A stretch of 64,000 bases of DNA from Paraburkholderia franconis (GTDB lineage Bacteria; Pseudomonadota; Gammaproteobacteria; Burkholderiales; Burkholderiaceae): positions 124,300 to 188,299 of the forward strand of contig NZ_WHNP01000014.1 in NCBI RefSeq assembly GCF_009362735.1, written 5' to 3'. Position 1 is the stretch's first letter, and each line of letters starts with the position of its first letter. Of this stretch, positions 1 through 8,134 are shown one piece after another. Below the pieces are notes generated by a model, which saw only the letters and a program-made list of their open reading frames with translations, was not told the origin of the DNA and ran no database searches. A program made the position numbers and the translations under genes.

Positions 1-2185
1 CCACGCAGCGGGCGGCCACGTGGTCGCCGCCGCCGATCTGCTCGCGCTGACGATCCTCACGCCGCCGGGCGAATGGGGCGCGGACGTTGCAGTGGGCAAC
101 TCGCAGCGCTTCGGCGTGCCCGTCGGCTTCGGCGGTCCGCACGCTGCGTACCTCGCCGTGCGCGACGAGTTCAAGCGCCAGATGCCGGGGCGTCTCGTCG
201 GCGTCACCGTCGACGCGCAGGGCAATGCCGCGCTGCGTCTCGCGCTGCAAACGCGCGAACAGCACATCCGCCGCGAAAAGGCGACGTCGAACGTGTGTAC
301 CGCGCAGGCGCTGCTCGCGATCATGGCCAGCATGTACGCCGTCTATCACGGCCCGCGCGGCCTGAAGACGATTGCGCAGCGCGTGAACCGCATCGCCGCG
401 CTGCTCGCCGAAGGCGCGAAGCAACTCGGCTACACGCTGGTCAACGAGACGTTCTTCGACACGCTCACGTTCGAAACGGGCACGCGCACGCAGGCGCTGC
501 ACGACGCGGCGACGGCCAAGCGCATCAATCTGCGCCACGTGAGCGACACGCGTGTCGGCATTTCGATCGACGAAACCACGACACGCGCCGATCTCGCCGA
601 TCTGCTCGCTGCATTCGCGCAAGCCGCGTTCGTCAGCGACGTGCCGCAAATCGATGAACTCGACGCGAAGCTCGCTCAATCGAACACGTTCCCGGCAGCG
701 CTCGAACGCGAAAGCGCGTATCTCACGCATCACGTGTTCAACCGTCACCATTCGGAAACGGAAATGCTGCGCTATCTGCGCAGCCTCGCGGACAAGGACC
801 TCGCGCTCGACCGCTCGATGATTCCGCTCGGCTCGTGCACGATGAAGCTCAACGCCACGTCGGAAATGCTGCCCGTCACGTGGCCCGAGTTCGGTCAGAT
901 CCATCCGTTCGCACCCGCTCAGCAAACGGTCGGCTACCGCGAAATGATCGATCAGCTCGAACAGATGCTGGTCGCGGCCACCGGCTACGCGGCCGTGTCG
1001 CTGCAACCGAACGCAGGCTCGCAAGGCGAGTACGCGGGCCTGCTGATCATCCACGCGTATCACGAGTCGCGCGGCAAAGGTCATCGCAACGTCTGTCTGA
1101 TTCCCGCTTCGGCGCACGGCACGAACCCGGCGTCCGCGCATATGGCGGGCATGCAGGTCGTTGTCGTCGCGTGCGATGCGCAAGGCAACGTCGATATCGA
1201 AGACCTGAAGAAGAAGGCCGGGCAGCATGCCGACAAGCTCGCGGCGATCATGATCACGTATCCGTCGACGCACGGCGTGTTCGAGCAGAACGTCCGCGAG
1301 ATCTGCGAGATCGTGCATGCGCACGGCGGCCAGGTGTATGTCGATGGCGCGAACATGAACGCGATGGTCGGCCTCACCGCGCCGGGCCAGTTCGGCGGCG
1401 ACGTCTCGCACCTGAACCTGCACAAGACGTTCTGCATTCCGCACGGCGGCGGCGGACCGGGTGTCGGTCCCGTTGCTGTCGGCGCGCATCTGGCGAAGTT
1501 CCTGCCGAACCAGACGTCGACGGGCTACGAGCGCGACGCGAACGGCATCGGCGCTGTCTCCGCTGCGCCGTATGGCTCGGCGTCGATCCTGCCGATCTCG
1601 TGGATGTACATCGCGATGATGGGCGCGAAGAACCTGACGGCCGCGACCGAAGCCGCGATCCTCAACGCGAACTACGTCGCGAAGAAGCTCGCGCCGCATT
1701 ACCCGGTGCTGTACTCGGGCCCGGGCGGACTGGTCGCGCACGAGTGCATTCTCGATCTGCGTCCCATCAAGGAAACGAGCGGTATCAGCGTCGACGACGT
1801 CGCGAAGCGTCTGATGGACTACGGCTTCCACGCGCCGACGATGAGCTTCCCGGTGCCGGGCACGCTGATGGTCGAGCCGACCGAATCGGAATCGAAGGAA
1901 GAGCTGGACCGCTTCATCGAGGCGATGATTGCGATTCGCAATGAAATCCGTGCTGTCGAAGAAGGCCGCAGCGATCGCGAAGACAATCCGCTGAAGCACG
2001 CGCCGCACACGGCGGCTGTCGTCGTCGCGAACGAATGGGCGCATGGTTATGCACGCGAGACGGCGGCGTATCCATTGCCTTCGCTCGTCGCGAAGAAGTA
2101 CTGGCCGCCCGTCGGCCGTGCGGACAACGCGTATGGCGACCGCAATCTGTTCTGCTCGTGCGTGCCGATGGCGGACTACGAATAA
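1..2185 (+). CDS. gcvP: Glycine dehydrogenase (decarboxylating), P protein, 3' part
   Basis: This is the P protein of the glycine cleavage system. It decarboxylates glycine on pyridoxal phosphate and passes the aminomethyl group to lipoyl-GcvH. The reading frame is open to the window edge (codons from position 2 read HAAGGH before the GTG at 20), so the first roughly 250 of about 975 residues lie outside. The PLP lysine sits in the motif HLNLHKTFCIPHGGGG; its codon is 1424-1426. A glycine-rich stretch follows, and the protein ends CVPMADYE, as the family does. gcvT and gcvH are expected upstream. sdaA follows two genes downstream, linking glycine and serine breakdown. Family assignment is certain; only the N-terminus is unseen. 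Confidence 0.97.
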   Translation, partial: HAAGGHVVAAADLLALTILTPPGEWGADVAVGNSQRFGVPVGFGGPHAAYLAVRDEFKRQMPGRLVGVTVDAQGNAALRLALQTREQHIRREKATSNVCTAQALLAIMASMYAVYHGPRGLKTIAQRVNRIAALLAEGAKQLGYTLVNETFFDTLTFETGTRTQALHDAATAKRINLRHVSDTRVGISIDETTTRADLADLLAAFAQAAFVSDVPQIDELDAKLAQSNTFPAALERESAYLTHHVFNRHHSETEMLRYLRSLADKDLALDRSMIPLGSCTMKLNATSEMLPVTWPEFGQIHPFAPAQQTVGYREMIDQLEQMLVAATGYAAVSLQPNAGSQGEYAGLLIIHAYHESRGKGHRNVCLIPASAHGTNPASAHMAGMQVVVVACDAQGNVDIEDLKKKAGQHADKLAAIMITYPSTHGVFEQNVREICEIVHAHGGQVYVDGANMNAMVGLTAPGQFGGDVSHLNLHKTFCIPHGGGGPGVGPVAVGAHLAKFLPNQTSTGYERDANGIGAVSAAPYGSASILPISWMYIAMMGAKNLTAATEAAILNANYVAKKLAPHYPVLYSGPGGLVAHECILDLRPIKETSGISVDDVAKRLMDYGFHAPTMSFPVPGTLMVEPTESESKEELDRFIEAMIAIRNEIRAVEEGRSDREDNPLKHAPHTAAVVVANEWAHGYARETAAYPLPSLVAKKYWPPVGRADNAYGDRNLFCSCVPMADYE

Positions 2186-2221
2186 GGCCGTATTCAGCGC
2201 ATCGATATGTTGAAGTAATGT

Positions 2222-2257
2222 GAACCGCGCGTCGCGTCGAAACGTGTCGCGCGGTTC
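2222..2257 (+). terminator. Probable gcvP terminator hairpin
   Basis: A 9-bp perfect stem (GAACCGCGC at 2222-2230, GCGCGGTTC at 2249-2257) lies 36 bases after the gcvP stop and is followed by a T-rich but interrupted stretch (TGTCCATTGTTCTGTT). It would separate gcv transcription from the next gene. The U-tract is imperfect, so termination may be partial. Confidence 0.45.
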
Positions 2258-2332
2258 TGTCCATTGTTCTGTTGCTTGGCGCGTCAAACCGTTACCATCA
2301 CACACCGACTCAGCCCAACGAAGGAGTTTCGC

Positions 2333-3469
2333 ATGGTGCGACAGGTGCGAATGATGCAATCCCGGACACATCGTACGCGTGCGCCGCAACAACGCATTTC
2401 CCCCTCGCCGCTTGCGGCGCTGTTGATGATGGTCGCCGCGTTCTGCGCGCAAAGCGCACACGCCGCGATGAACCTCTGCGCCGCGCCTGCGCTGCAAACC
2501 AGCGAGCGCACCAACGCCGATCCGGGCGTCAAGGCACTGGTAAGCAATGTTCAAGCGCACCTGACCGAGCCTGCGCACGCGGTGCGCCAATTGCATACGG
2601 AAGGCACGCTGCCGCATGAAGGCATCTACGATCAGAGCAAGGACGCGGAGAAAGACCTCGATCTGCTGCGCGATGCTGCGCTCGCGTGGCGCGCAACCAG
2701 CGACGACCGCTACCTGAAACTCGTCGACCGTCTGCTGTATGCATGGGTGACGACCTATGAGCCGTCGTTCAATCCCATCGACGAAACGCCGTTCGAAGGG
2801 CTGATCCTCGCGTACGACATGACCGCGAGCGCACTGCCCGTCAAGACGCGCAACGCGACGATGGCTTTCCTCACGAAACTCGCCAACGGCTACATCGCTC
2901 AGATCGACGCGCAAAAGCGGCCGCTGACGGGCACGTTCCGAAACAACTGGCAGAGTCATCGGGTCAAACTGATAGCGATGGCGGCGTTCACGCTCGACAA
3001 CCGCAAGATGATCGACGCGGCGCAGCGTCTGTACGTCGAGCACGTCAACGACAACATCGCGCCCGACGGCACGACCGTCGATTTCGGCGAACGCGATGCG
3101 CTGCACTACGTGACCTACGATCTTCAGCCGCTCGTGACGGCCGCGCTTGCGGCACGCCGCCACAACCGCAACTGGCTCAACGAGCGCGCGCCGGGCGGCG
3201 CGACGCTCGCCGCCGCGTTGAACTGGCTCACGCCCTACGCAAGCGGCGCGAAGACACACGATGAATTCGTGCATTCGAGCGTGCCGTTCGATGCAAAGCG
3301 CCGCGAAGCCGGCATGCCGGGCTACAGCGGACAGTGGGACCCGAAGAATGCGGCCGAGCTGTATCACCTCGCCGCGCGGCTCGACGGACGCTACACGCCC
3401 GTCGCGCTGAAACTGGCACCGACGCCGCCCGCGTGGCTCGCCGTGTGCCTGCCGTTGCCGGCGCGTTGA
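2333..3469 (+). CDS. Exported alginate-lyase-like protein
   Basis: A 378-residue protein of the alginate lyase (AlgL-like, alpha/alpha toroid) superfamily, probably acting on a polysaccharide in the periplasm. The ATG at 2333 is preceded by AAGGAG at 2321-2326, which decides the start over an upstream in-frame ATG at 2264. A long basic N-terminus leads into a hydrophobic core (about residues 25-42) and an AHA cleavage motif near residue 44. The motif NNWQSHR at about 204-210 resembles the asparagine/histidine catalytic segment of AlgL-type lyases. Substrate is unknown and no alginate genes are nearby. The gene sits between gcvP and sdaA, which otherwise belong together functionally, so it looks like a lineage insertion. 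Family confidence is moderate. Confidence 0.7.
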   Translation: MVRQVRMMQSRTHRTRAPQQRISPSPLAALLMMVAAFCAQSAHAAMNLCAAPALQTSERTNADPGVKALVSNVQAHLTEPAHAVRQLHTEGTLPHEGIYDQSKDAEKDLDLLRDAALAWRATSDDRYLKLVDRLLYAWVTTYEPSFNPIDETPFEGLILAYDMTASALPVKTRNATMAFLTKLANGYIAQIDAQKRPLTGTFRNNWQSHRVKLIAMAAFTLDNRKMIDAAQRLYVEHVNDNIAPDGTTVDFGERDALHYVTYDLQPLVTAALAARRHNRNWLNERAPGGATLAAALNWLTPYASGAKTHDEFVHSSVPFDAKRREAGMPGYSGQWDPKNAAELYHLAARLDGRYTPVALKLAPTPPAWLAVCLPLPAR

Positions 3470-3566
3470 TCACGCGTCGCGCATTGGTCGCCGTATTCGG
3501 CACATTCTGCTGCCGCGTTACCCACGCAGTGCAGCACAAACGAAATTCTTGTTAGCAGGAGCAGTC

Positions 3567-4955
3567 ATGGCAGTCAGCGTTTTCGATCTCTTCAAAATCG
3601 GCATCGGTCCGTCGAGTTCGCACACGGTCGGTCCCATGCGTGCAGCGCTGATGTTCGCGCAAGGGCTCGAGCGCGATGGGCTGCTCGACAACACGGCATC
3701 GGTTAAGGTGGATTTGTACGGCTCGCTGGGTGCAACGGGCAAGGGCCACGGCACCGATCGCGGCGTGATGCTCGGCCTGCTCGGCGATGCGCCCGATACC
3801 GTCGATCCCGATACGATCGCCGCGCGTCTCGAACAGGTTCGCACGTCGCGCACGCTCGCGCTGCTCGGCAAGCACGACATTCCGTTCGTGCAGAAGGAGC
3901 ACATTTCGTTCTACCGGCAGGCGCTGCCGGAGCACCCGAACGGCCTCAAGCTGCGCGCCTTCGATGCGAACGGCGAGACGCTGCGCGAATCGACGTATCT
4001 GTCGGTGGGCGGCGGCTTCGTCGTGACGGCGGGCGCGCCGAATACGAAAGTGCTGTCGGCTGTCGGTCAGTTGCCGCATCCGTTCAGCACGGGCGCGGAA
4101 CTGCTCGAGATGTGCAAGGCGACGGGCAAGAGCATCGCGCAACTGATGTGGGAAAACGAGTGCGCATGGCACAAGGAAGAAGAGACGCGCGCGGGCCTGC
4201 TGAAGATCTGGGACGTGATGCAATCGTGTGTCGCGCGCGGCTGCGGCATCAACAATCCGGACGCCAACGGCAACCTGCCTGGTCCGCTCCAGGTGAAGCG
4301 CCGCGCGCCGCAATTGTATCGCGCGCTGACGGGCAATCCGGAACGCGCATTGCAGGACCCGCTGTCGATGGTCGACTGGATCAACCTGTACGCGATCGCC
4401 GTGAACGAAGAGAACGCAGCGGGCGGACGCGTGGTCACGGCGCCGACCAACGGCGCGGCGGGCATCATCCCCGCTGTGCTGCACTACTACACGCGCTTCA
4501 TGCCGAACGCGAACCAGCAAGGCGTGTTCGACTTCCTGATGACGGCGGCCGCCATCGGCATTCTGTACAAGCTGAACGCGTCGATCTCCGGCGCGGAAGT
4601 CGGCTGCCAAGGCGAAGTGGGCGTCGCGTGCTCGATGGCGGCGGGCGCGCTCGCGGCCGTGATGGGCGGCACGCCGCTGCAAGTCGAGAATGCCGCTGAA
4701 ATCGGCATGGAGCACAATCTGGGCCTCACGTGCGATCCCGTCGGCGGCATGGTGCAGATTCCGTGCATCGAGCGCAACGCGATGGCTTCCGTGAAGGCGG
4801 TGAACGCGGCGCGTATGGCGCTGCGCGGCGACGGCAGTCACTACGTGTCGCTCGATTCCGTCATCAAGACGATGCGCGAAACGGGCGCCGACATGAAAAC
4901 CAAGTACAAGGAGACGTCGCGCGGCGGGCTTGCGGTGAACATCATCGAATGTTGA
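3567..4955 (+). CDS. sdaA: L-serine ammonia-lyase (L-serine dehydratase)
   Basis: A 462-residue single-chain L-serine dehydratase, an iron-sulfur enzyme that deaminates L-serine to pyruvate and ammonia in the cytoplasm. The N-terminus reads FDLFKIGIGPSSSHTVGPM, a family signature. Conserved cysteines occur in GCQGEVGVACSMAAGA and in GLTCDPVGGMVQIPCIERN and are candidate cluster ligands. The ATG at 3567 follows GCAGGAG with good spacing; the TTG six codons earlier has no Shine-Dalgarno sequence. It lies downstream of gcvP, so glycine-derived serine can be drained to pyruvate. The 97-bp gap upstream leaves room for its own promoter. The family is secure. Confidence 0.97.
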   Translation: MAVSVFDLFKIGIGPSSSHTVGPMRAALMFAQGLERDGLLDNTASVKVDLYGSLGATGKGHGTDRGVMLGLLGDAPDTVDPDTIAARLEQVRTSRTLALLGKHDIPFVQKEHISFYRQALPEHPNGLKLRAFDANGETLRESTYLSVGGGFVVTAGAPNTKVLSAVGQLPHPFSTGAELLEMCKATGKSIAQLMWENECAWHKEEETRAGLLKIWDVMQSCVARGCGINNPDANGNLPGPLQVKRRAPQLYRALTGNPERALQDPLSMVDWINLYAIAVNEENAAGGRVVTAPTNGAAGIIPAVLHYYTRFMPNANQQGVFDFLMTAAAIGILYKLNASISGAEVGCQGEVGVACSMAAGALAAVMGGTPLQVENAAEIGMEHNLGLTCDPVGGMVQIPCIERNAMASVKAVNAARMALRGDGSHYVSLDSVIKTMRETGADMKTKYKETSRGGLAVNIIEC

Positions 4956-5043
4956 TCGCATGTTGATGCCGCTTTTACGAATGACATCGGCGCGGGTCTC
5001 GGCGTAAGCTGTCGAAGCTCTTCTGACTGGAGGTGTCTTCGCA

Positions 5044-6744
5044 ATGTCGCTGTCTTCCGATGCTTCATCTATGACAACTGGCGCGCGGCTCATGGTCGAC
5101 GCGCTGTTGACGCATGGCGTCGAGCGCGTGTTCTGCGTGCCCGGCGAAAGTTTTCTGGCGGTGCTCGATTCGCTGCACGACGAGACTTCGCGGATTCAGA
5201 CGGTCGTGTGCCGTCACGAGGCGGCGGCGGCCAACATGGCTGAAGCCGTCGGCAAACTGACGGGCCGTCCCGGCGTGGCAATCGTCACGCGCGGCCCGGG
5301 CGCGACGCACGCATCTATCGGCGTGCACACGGCGTTTCAGGACTCGACGCCGATGATCCTGCTGATCGGCCAATGCGCGCGCGAGCATCTCGATCGCGAG
5401 GCGTTCCAGGAAATCGACTATCGACGCATGTTCGGACAGATGGCGAAGTGGGTCGCGCAAATCGACGACCCGCGCCGCATTCCCGAGTACATGAGCCACG
5501 CGTTCCATACGGCGACATCGGGCCGGCCTGGTCCCGTCGTGCTGTCGCTGCCTGAAGACGTCCTGAGCGAAGCATGTGCCGTGATGCCGGGCGCGCCGGC
5601 ATATCAACGCGTGGCCGCGGCGCCGGCGCCGCAGCAGATCGAACGGCTGCGCGGCCTGCTGGAAGGCGCGAAAAAGCCGATGGTCATTGCAGGCGGCAGC
5701 GGCTGGACGCCGCAAGCGTGCGACGACTTGCGCACGTTCATCGAAAACTGGCAGTTGCCCATTGGCCTCGCATTCCGCTTTCAGGACACGCTCGACAACG
5801 AGCACGCGAACTATGCGGGCGATGTGGGCCTCGGCATCAATCCCGTGCTCGCGAAGCGCATTCAGGATGCGGACGTGCTGCTCGCACTCGGCCCGCGCCT
5901 CGGCGAAGCGACGACGGGCGGCTATACGCTGCTCGACATTCCGAAGACGAAGCAGACGCTGATCCACGTTCATCAAGGCGCGGAAGAACTGGGCCGCGTC
6001 TATGCGGCCGATCTCCCGATCGTCTCCGGCATGCCGGAAATCGCATCGATGCTCGCGGCACTCAAGCCATCGGCGAAGCTGGCCTGGGAAGGCACGGCAA
6101 AAGAGGCGCACGACGCGTACCTCGAATGGCGCAAGCCACGCGCGATCCCCGGCGACGTCCAGCTTGGCGAGATCATGCAGCAACTGCGCGAGCATCTGCC
6201 GAAGGACGCGATCCTCACTAACGGCGCGGGCAACTACGCGACGTGGCTGCACCGGCATTTCGCGTACCGTCATTTCCGTTCGCAGTTGGCACCGACGAGC
6301 GGCGCGATGGGCTACGGCGTTCCCGCTGCGATCGCGGCGAAGTCGATGTATCCGGACAGAACGGTCGTCGCGTTTGCAGGCGACGGCTGTTTCATGATGT
6401 CGTCGTCCGAGCTTGCGACGGCGATGCAGTACGAACTGCCCGTGATCTTCATCGTGGTGAACAACAGCCACTACGGCACGATCCGGATGCATCAGGAGCG
6501 GCACTATCCCAACCGCGTCCACGGAACGGGCCTGACGAACCCGGACTTCGCGGCATTCGCGGAGTCGTTCGGCGCGCACGGCGAAACGGTGGAGCGAACG
6601 GAAGACTTCATGCCTGCGTTCAAGCGCGCGCAAGAATCGAAGAAGCCTGCCGTCATCGAAATCCGCATGCTGCAGGAAGCGAGCACGCCGGGCGCGACGC
6701 TCGAACAGATTCGCGCGCAGGGTAGAAAGTTGCGCGGAGAGTGA
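5044..6744 (+). CDS. Thiamine diphosphate-dependent enzyme, acetolactate synthase-like
   Basis: A 566-residue enzyme with the three-domain layout of the acetolactate synthase/benzoylformate decarboxylase family: N-terminal pyrimidine-binding domain with catalytic Glu59 (RHEAAAANMAEA), a central domain, and a C-terminal ThDP/Mg site beginning at AGDGCFMM (about residue 444) and ending IVVNN. Strong ribosome site GGAGG precedes the ATG. It is shorter than, and separate from, a canonical ilvB and has no small-subunit gene beside it, so valine/isoleucine synthesis is not implied. The substrate is probably a 2-keto acid but is not readable from sequence. It is the last gene before the terminator at 6801, 88 bp after sdaA, and may be co-transcribed with it. 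Confidence 0.85.
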   Translation: MSLSSDASSMTTGARLMVDALLTHGVERVFCVPGESFLAVLDSLHDETSRIQTVVCRHEAAAANMAEAVGKLTGRPGVAIVTRGPGATHASIGVHTAFQDSTPMILLIGQCAREHLDREAFQEIDYRRMFGQMAKWVAQIDDPRRIPEYMSHAFHTATSGRPGPVVLSLPEDVLSEACAVMPGAPAYQRVAAAPAPQQIERLRGLLEGAKKPMVIAGGSGWTPQACDDLRTFIENWQLPIGLAFRFQDTLDNEHANYAGDVGLGINPVLAKRIQDADVLLALGPRLGEATTGGYTLLDIPKTKQTLIHVHQGAEELGRVYAADLPIVSGMPEIASMLAALKPSAKLAWEGTAKEAHDAYLEWRKPRAIPGDVQLGEIMQQLREHLPKDAILTNGAGNYATWLHRHFAYRHFRSQLAPTSGAMGYGVPAAIAAKSMYPDRTVVAFAGDGCFMMSSSELATAMQYELPVIFIVVNNSHYGTIRMHQERHYPNRVHGTGLTNPDFAAFAESFGAHGETVERTEDFMPAFKRAQESKKPAVIEIRMLQEASTPGATLEQIRAQGRKLRGE

Positions 6745-6800
6745 TGCAGGCGCGCACAAGTGCGCGCACGACCGGCGGCATACGCGGCATAAAAACAAAA

Positions 6801-6834
6801 AGCCTCGCAGAGCAAAAACTCTGCGAGGCTTTTA
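6801..6834. terminator. Bidirectional rho-independent terminator
   Basis: A perfect 12-bp stem (6801-6812 with 6819-6830, arm AGCCTCGCAGAG) with a CAAAAA loop. It has a TTTTATC tail on the + side and a run of A residues (AAAAACAAAA) before it, giving a U-tract on the - strand. It lies between the convergent ThDP-enzyme gene and the binding-protein gene and can serve both. Confidence 0.88.
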
Positions 6835-6896
6835 TCAATCGATCAGCCAGCAGCGCTCAGTCAACAACAACCGGGCGCCGCACGGCTTAACGGCGA

Positions 6897-8045
6897 TTAC
6901 TTGCCGCCCACGCTTTGCAGCGTCGTCCACTTGCCATCGACGACCTTGTACAGCGTGATGCCGCCGTTCTTCAGATCGCCCTTCGTATCGTAGGCCAGAT
7001 CCTTGGTCGTCACAGCAGACATGTTGGTCTTCGCGAGGATGGGCAGGTACTTGGCCGGATCCGTCGAGTTCGCTTTCTTCATCGCGTCGAACATTGCCAT
7101 TGCGCCGTCGTAGGCGTACGGCGAGTACGTCTGAACGTCTTCACCGAAGCGCTTCTTGTACTTCGCGACATAGTCCTTGCCGCCCGGCATTTCTTCCAGC
7201 GGCAGACCCGCCAGCGAAGCCACCGTGCCGTTAGCCGCATCGCCTGCGATTTGCAGGAACGTCGGCGTGTGCACCATCTCGCCGCCCATCAGCGGAGCCT
7301 TGATGCCCAGCGTCTTCATCTGCTTGACCATCGGTGCGGCCTGCGAATCGGCGCCGCCGTAGTAGATCAGATCCGGCTGGACCGACTTCAGCTTCGTCAG
7401 GATCGACTTGAAGTCGACAGCCTTGTCGTTCGTGAACTCACGATCGACGATCGTTCCGCCCGCAGCCTTCGCAGCCTTCTCGAACTGGTCGGCGAGACCC
7501 TGGCCGTAAGCCGTGCGGTCGTCGACGATCGCGATCTTCTTCATGCCCAGGTTCTTCACCGCGAACGTGCCCGCGACGGAGCCTTGCTGCGTGTCCGAGG
7601 TCATCATGCGGAACGTCGTCTTGAAGCCTTGCTGCGTGTATTCCGGAGCCGTCGCCATCGCGATCTGCGGAATGCCCGCGTTCGCGTAGATGCGCGATGC
7701 CGGGATCGTCGTGCCCGAGTTGAAGTGGCCGAGCATGCCCTTGATGCCGTCGTCGACCAGCTTCTGCGCGACCGTCGTGCCCGTGCGCGGGTCAGCCTGA
7801 TCGTCGGCCACGTCCAGCACGAAGTGAACCGGCTTGCCGCCGATCACCGGCTTCGTCGCGTTGATGTCTTCGACTGCGAGCGTGATGCCGTTCTGGAAGT
7901 CCTTGCCGTAGTGCGCCTGTGCGCCCGTCATCGGACCGGCGAAGCCGATTTTCACGTCTTCGGCCTGCTGTGCATGCGCAGCCCCCGCCAGCGACATGGT
8001 CGCGAACAGCGTCGCGCCTGCCAGCTTTTTCATCGTGTTTTGCAT
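6897..8045 (-). CDS. Branched-chain amino acid-type ABC transporter substrate-binding protein
   Basis: A 382-residue periplasmic binding protein of the LivJ/LivK type (type I fold). The ATG at 8045 follows AAGGAGAAGAT, which decides the start. A signal peptide occupies residues 1-25 (basic start, hydrophobic core, AHA before QQAED). The mature part opens VKIGFAGPMTGAQAHYGKD, typical of Leu/Ile/Val binding proteins. No permease or ATPase genes adjoin it, so it must use a transporter encoded elsewhere, perhaps one of the two Liv systems at 35-47 kb. It lies 89 bp downstream of putA on the same strand and may be read through from it. The true ligand is unknown. Confidence 0.93.
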   Translation of the reverse strand: MQNTMKKLAGATLFATMSLAGAAHAQQAEDVKIGFAGPMTGAQAHYGKDFQNGITLAVEDINATKPVIGGKPVHFVLDVADDQADPRTGTTVAQKLVDDGIKGMLGHFNSGTTIPASRIYANAGIPQIAMATAPEYTQQGFKTTFRMMTSDTQQGSVAGTFAVKNLGMKKIAIVDDRTAYGQGLADQFEKAAKAAGGTIVDREFTNDKAVDFKSILTKLKSVQPDLIYYGGADSQAAPMVKQMKTLGIKAPLMGGEMVHTPTFLQIAGDAANGTVASLAGLPLEEMPGGKDYVAKYKKRFGEDVQTYSPYAYDGAMAMFDAMKKANSTDPAKYLPILAKTNMSAVTTKDLAYDTKGDLKNGGITLYKVVDGKWTTLQSVGGK

Positions 8046-8134
8046 ATCTTCTCCTTGGTACCAGGTGTGGACGGCGCGGTGATCGGGGTCGCCGTCTCGC
8101 GCCATTTTTTTTGAATCGATCAAACGAGGTTCGC

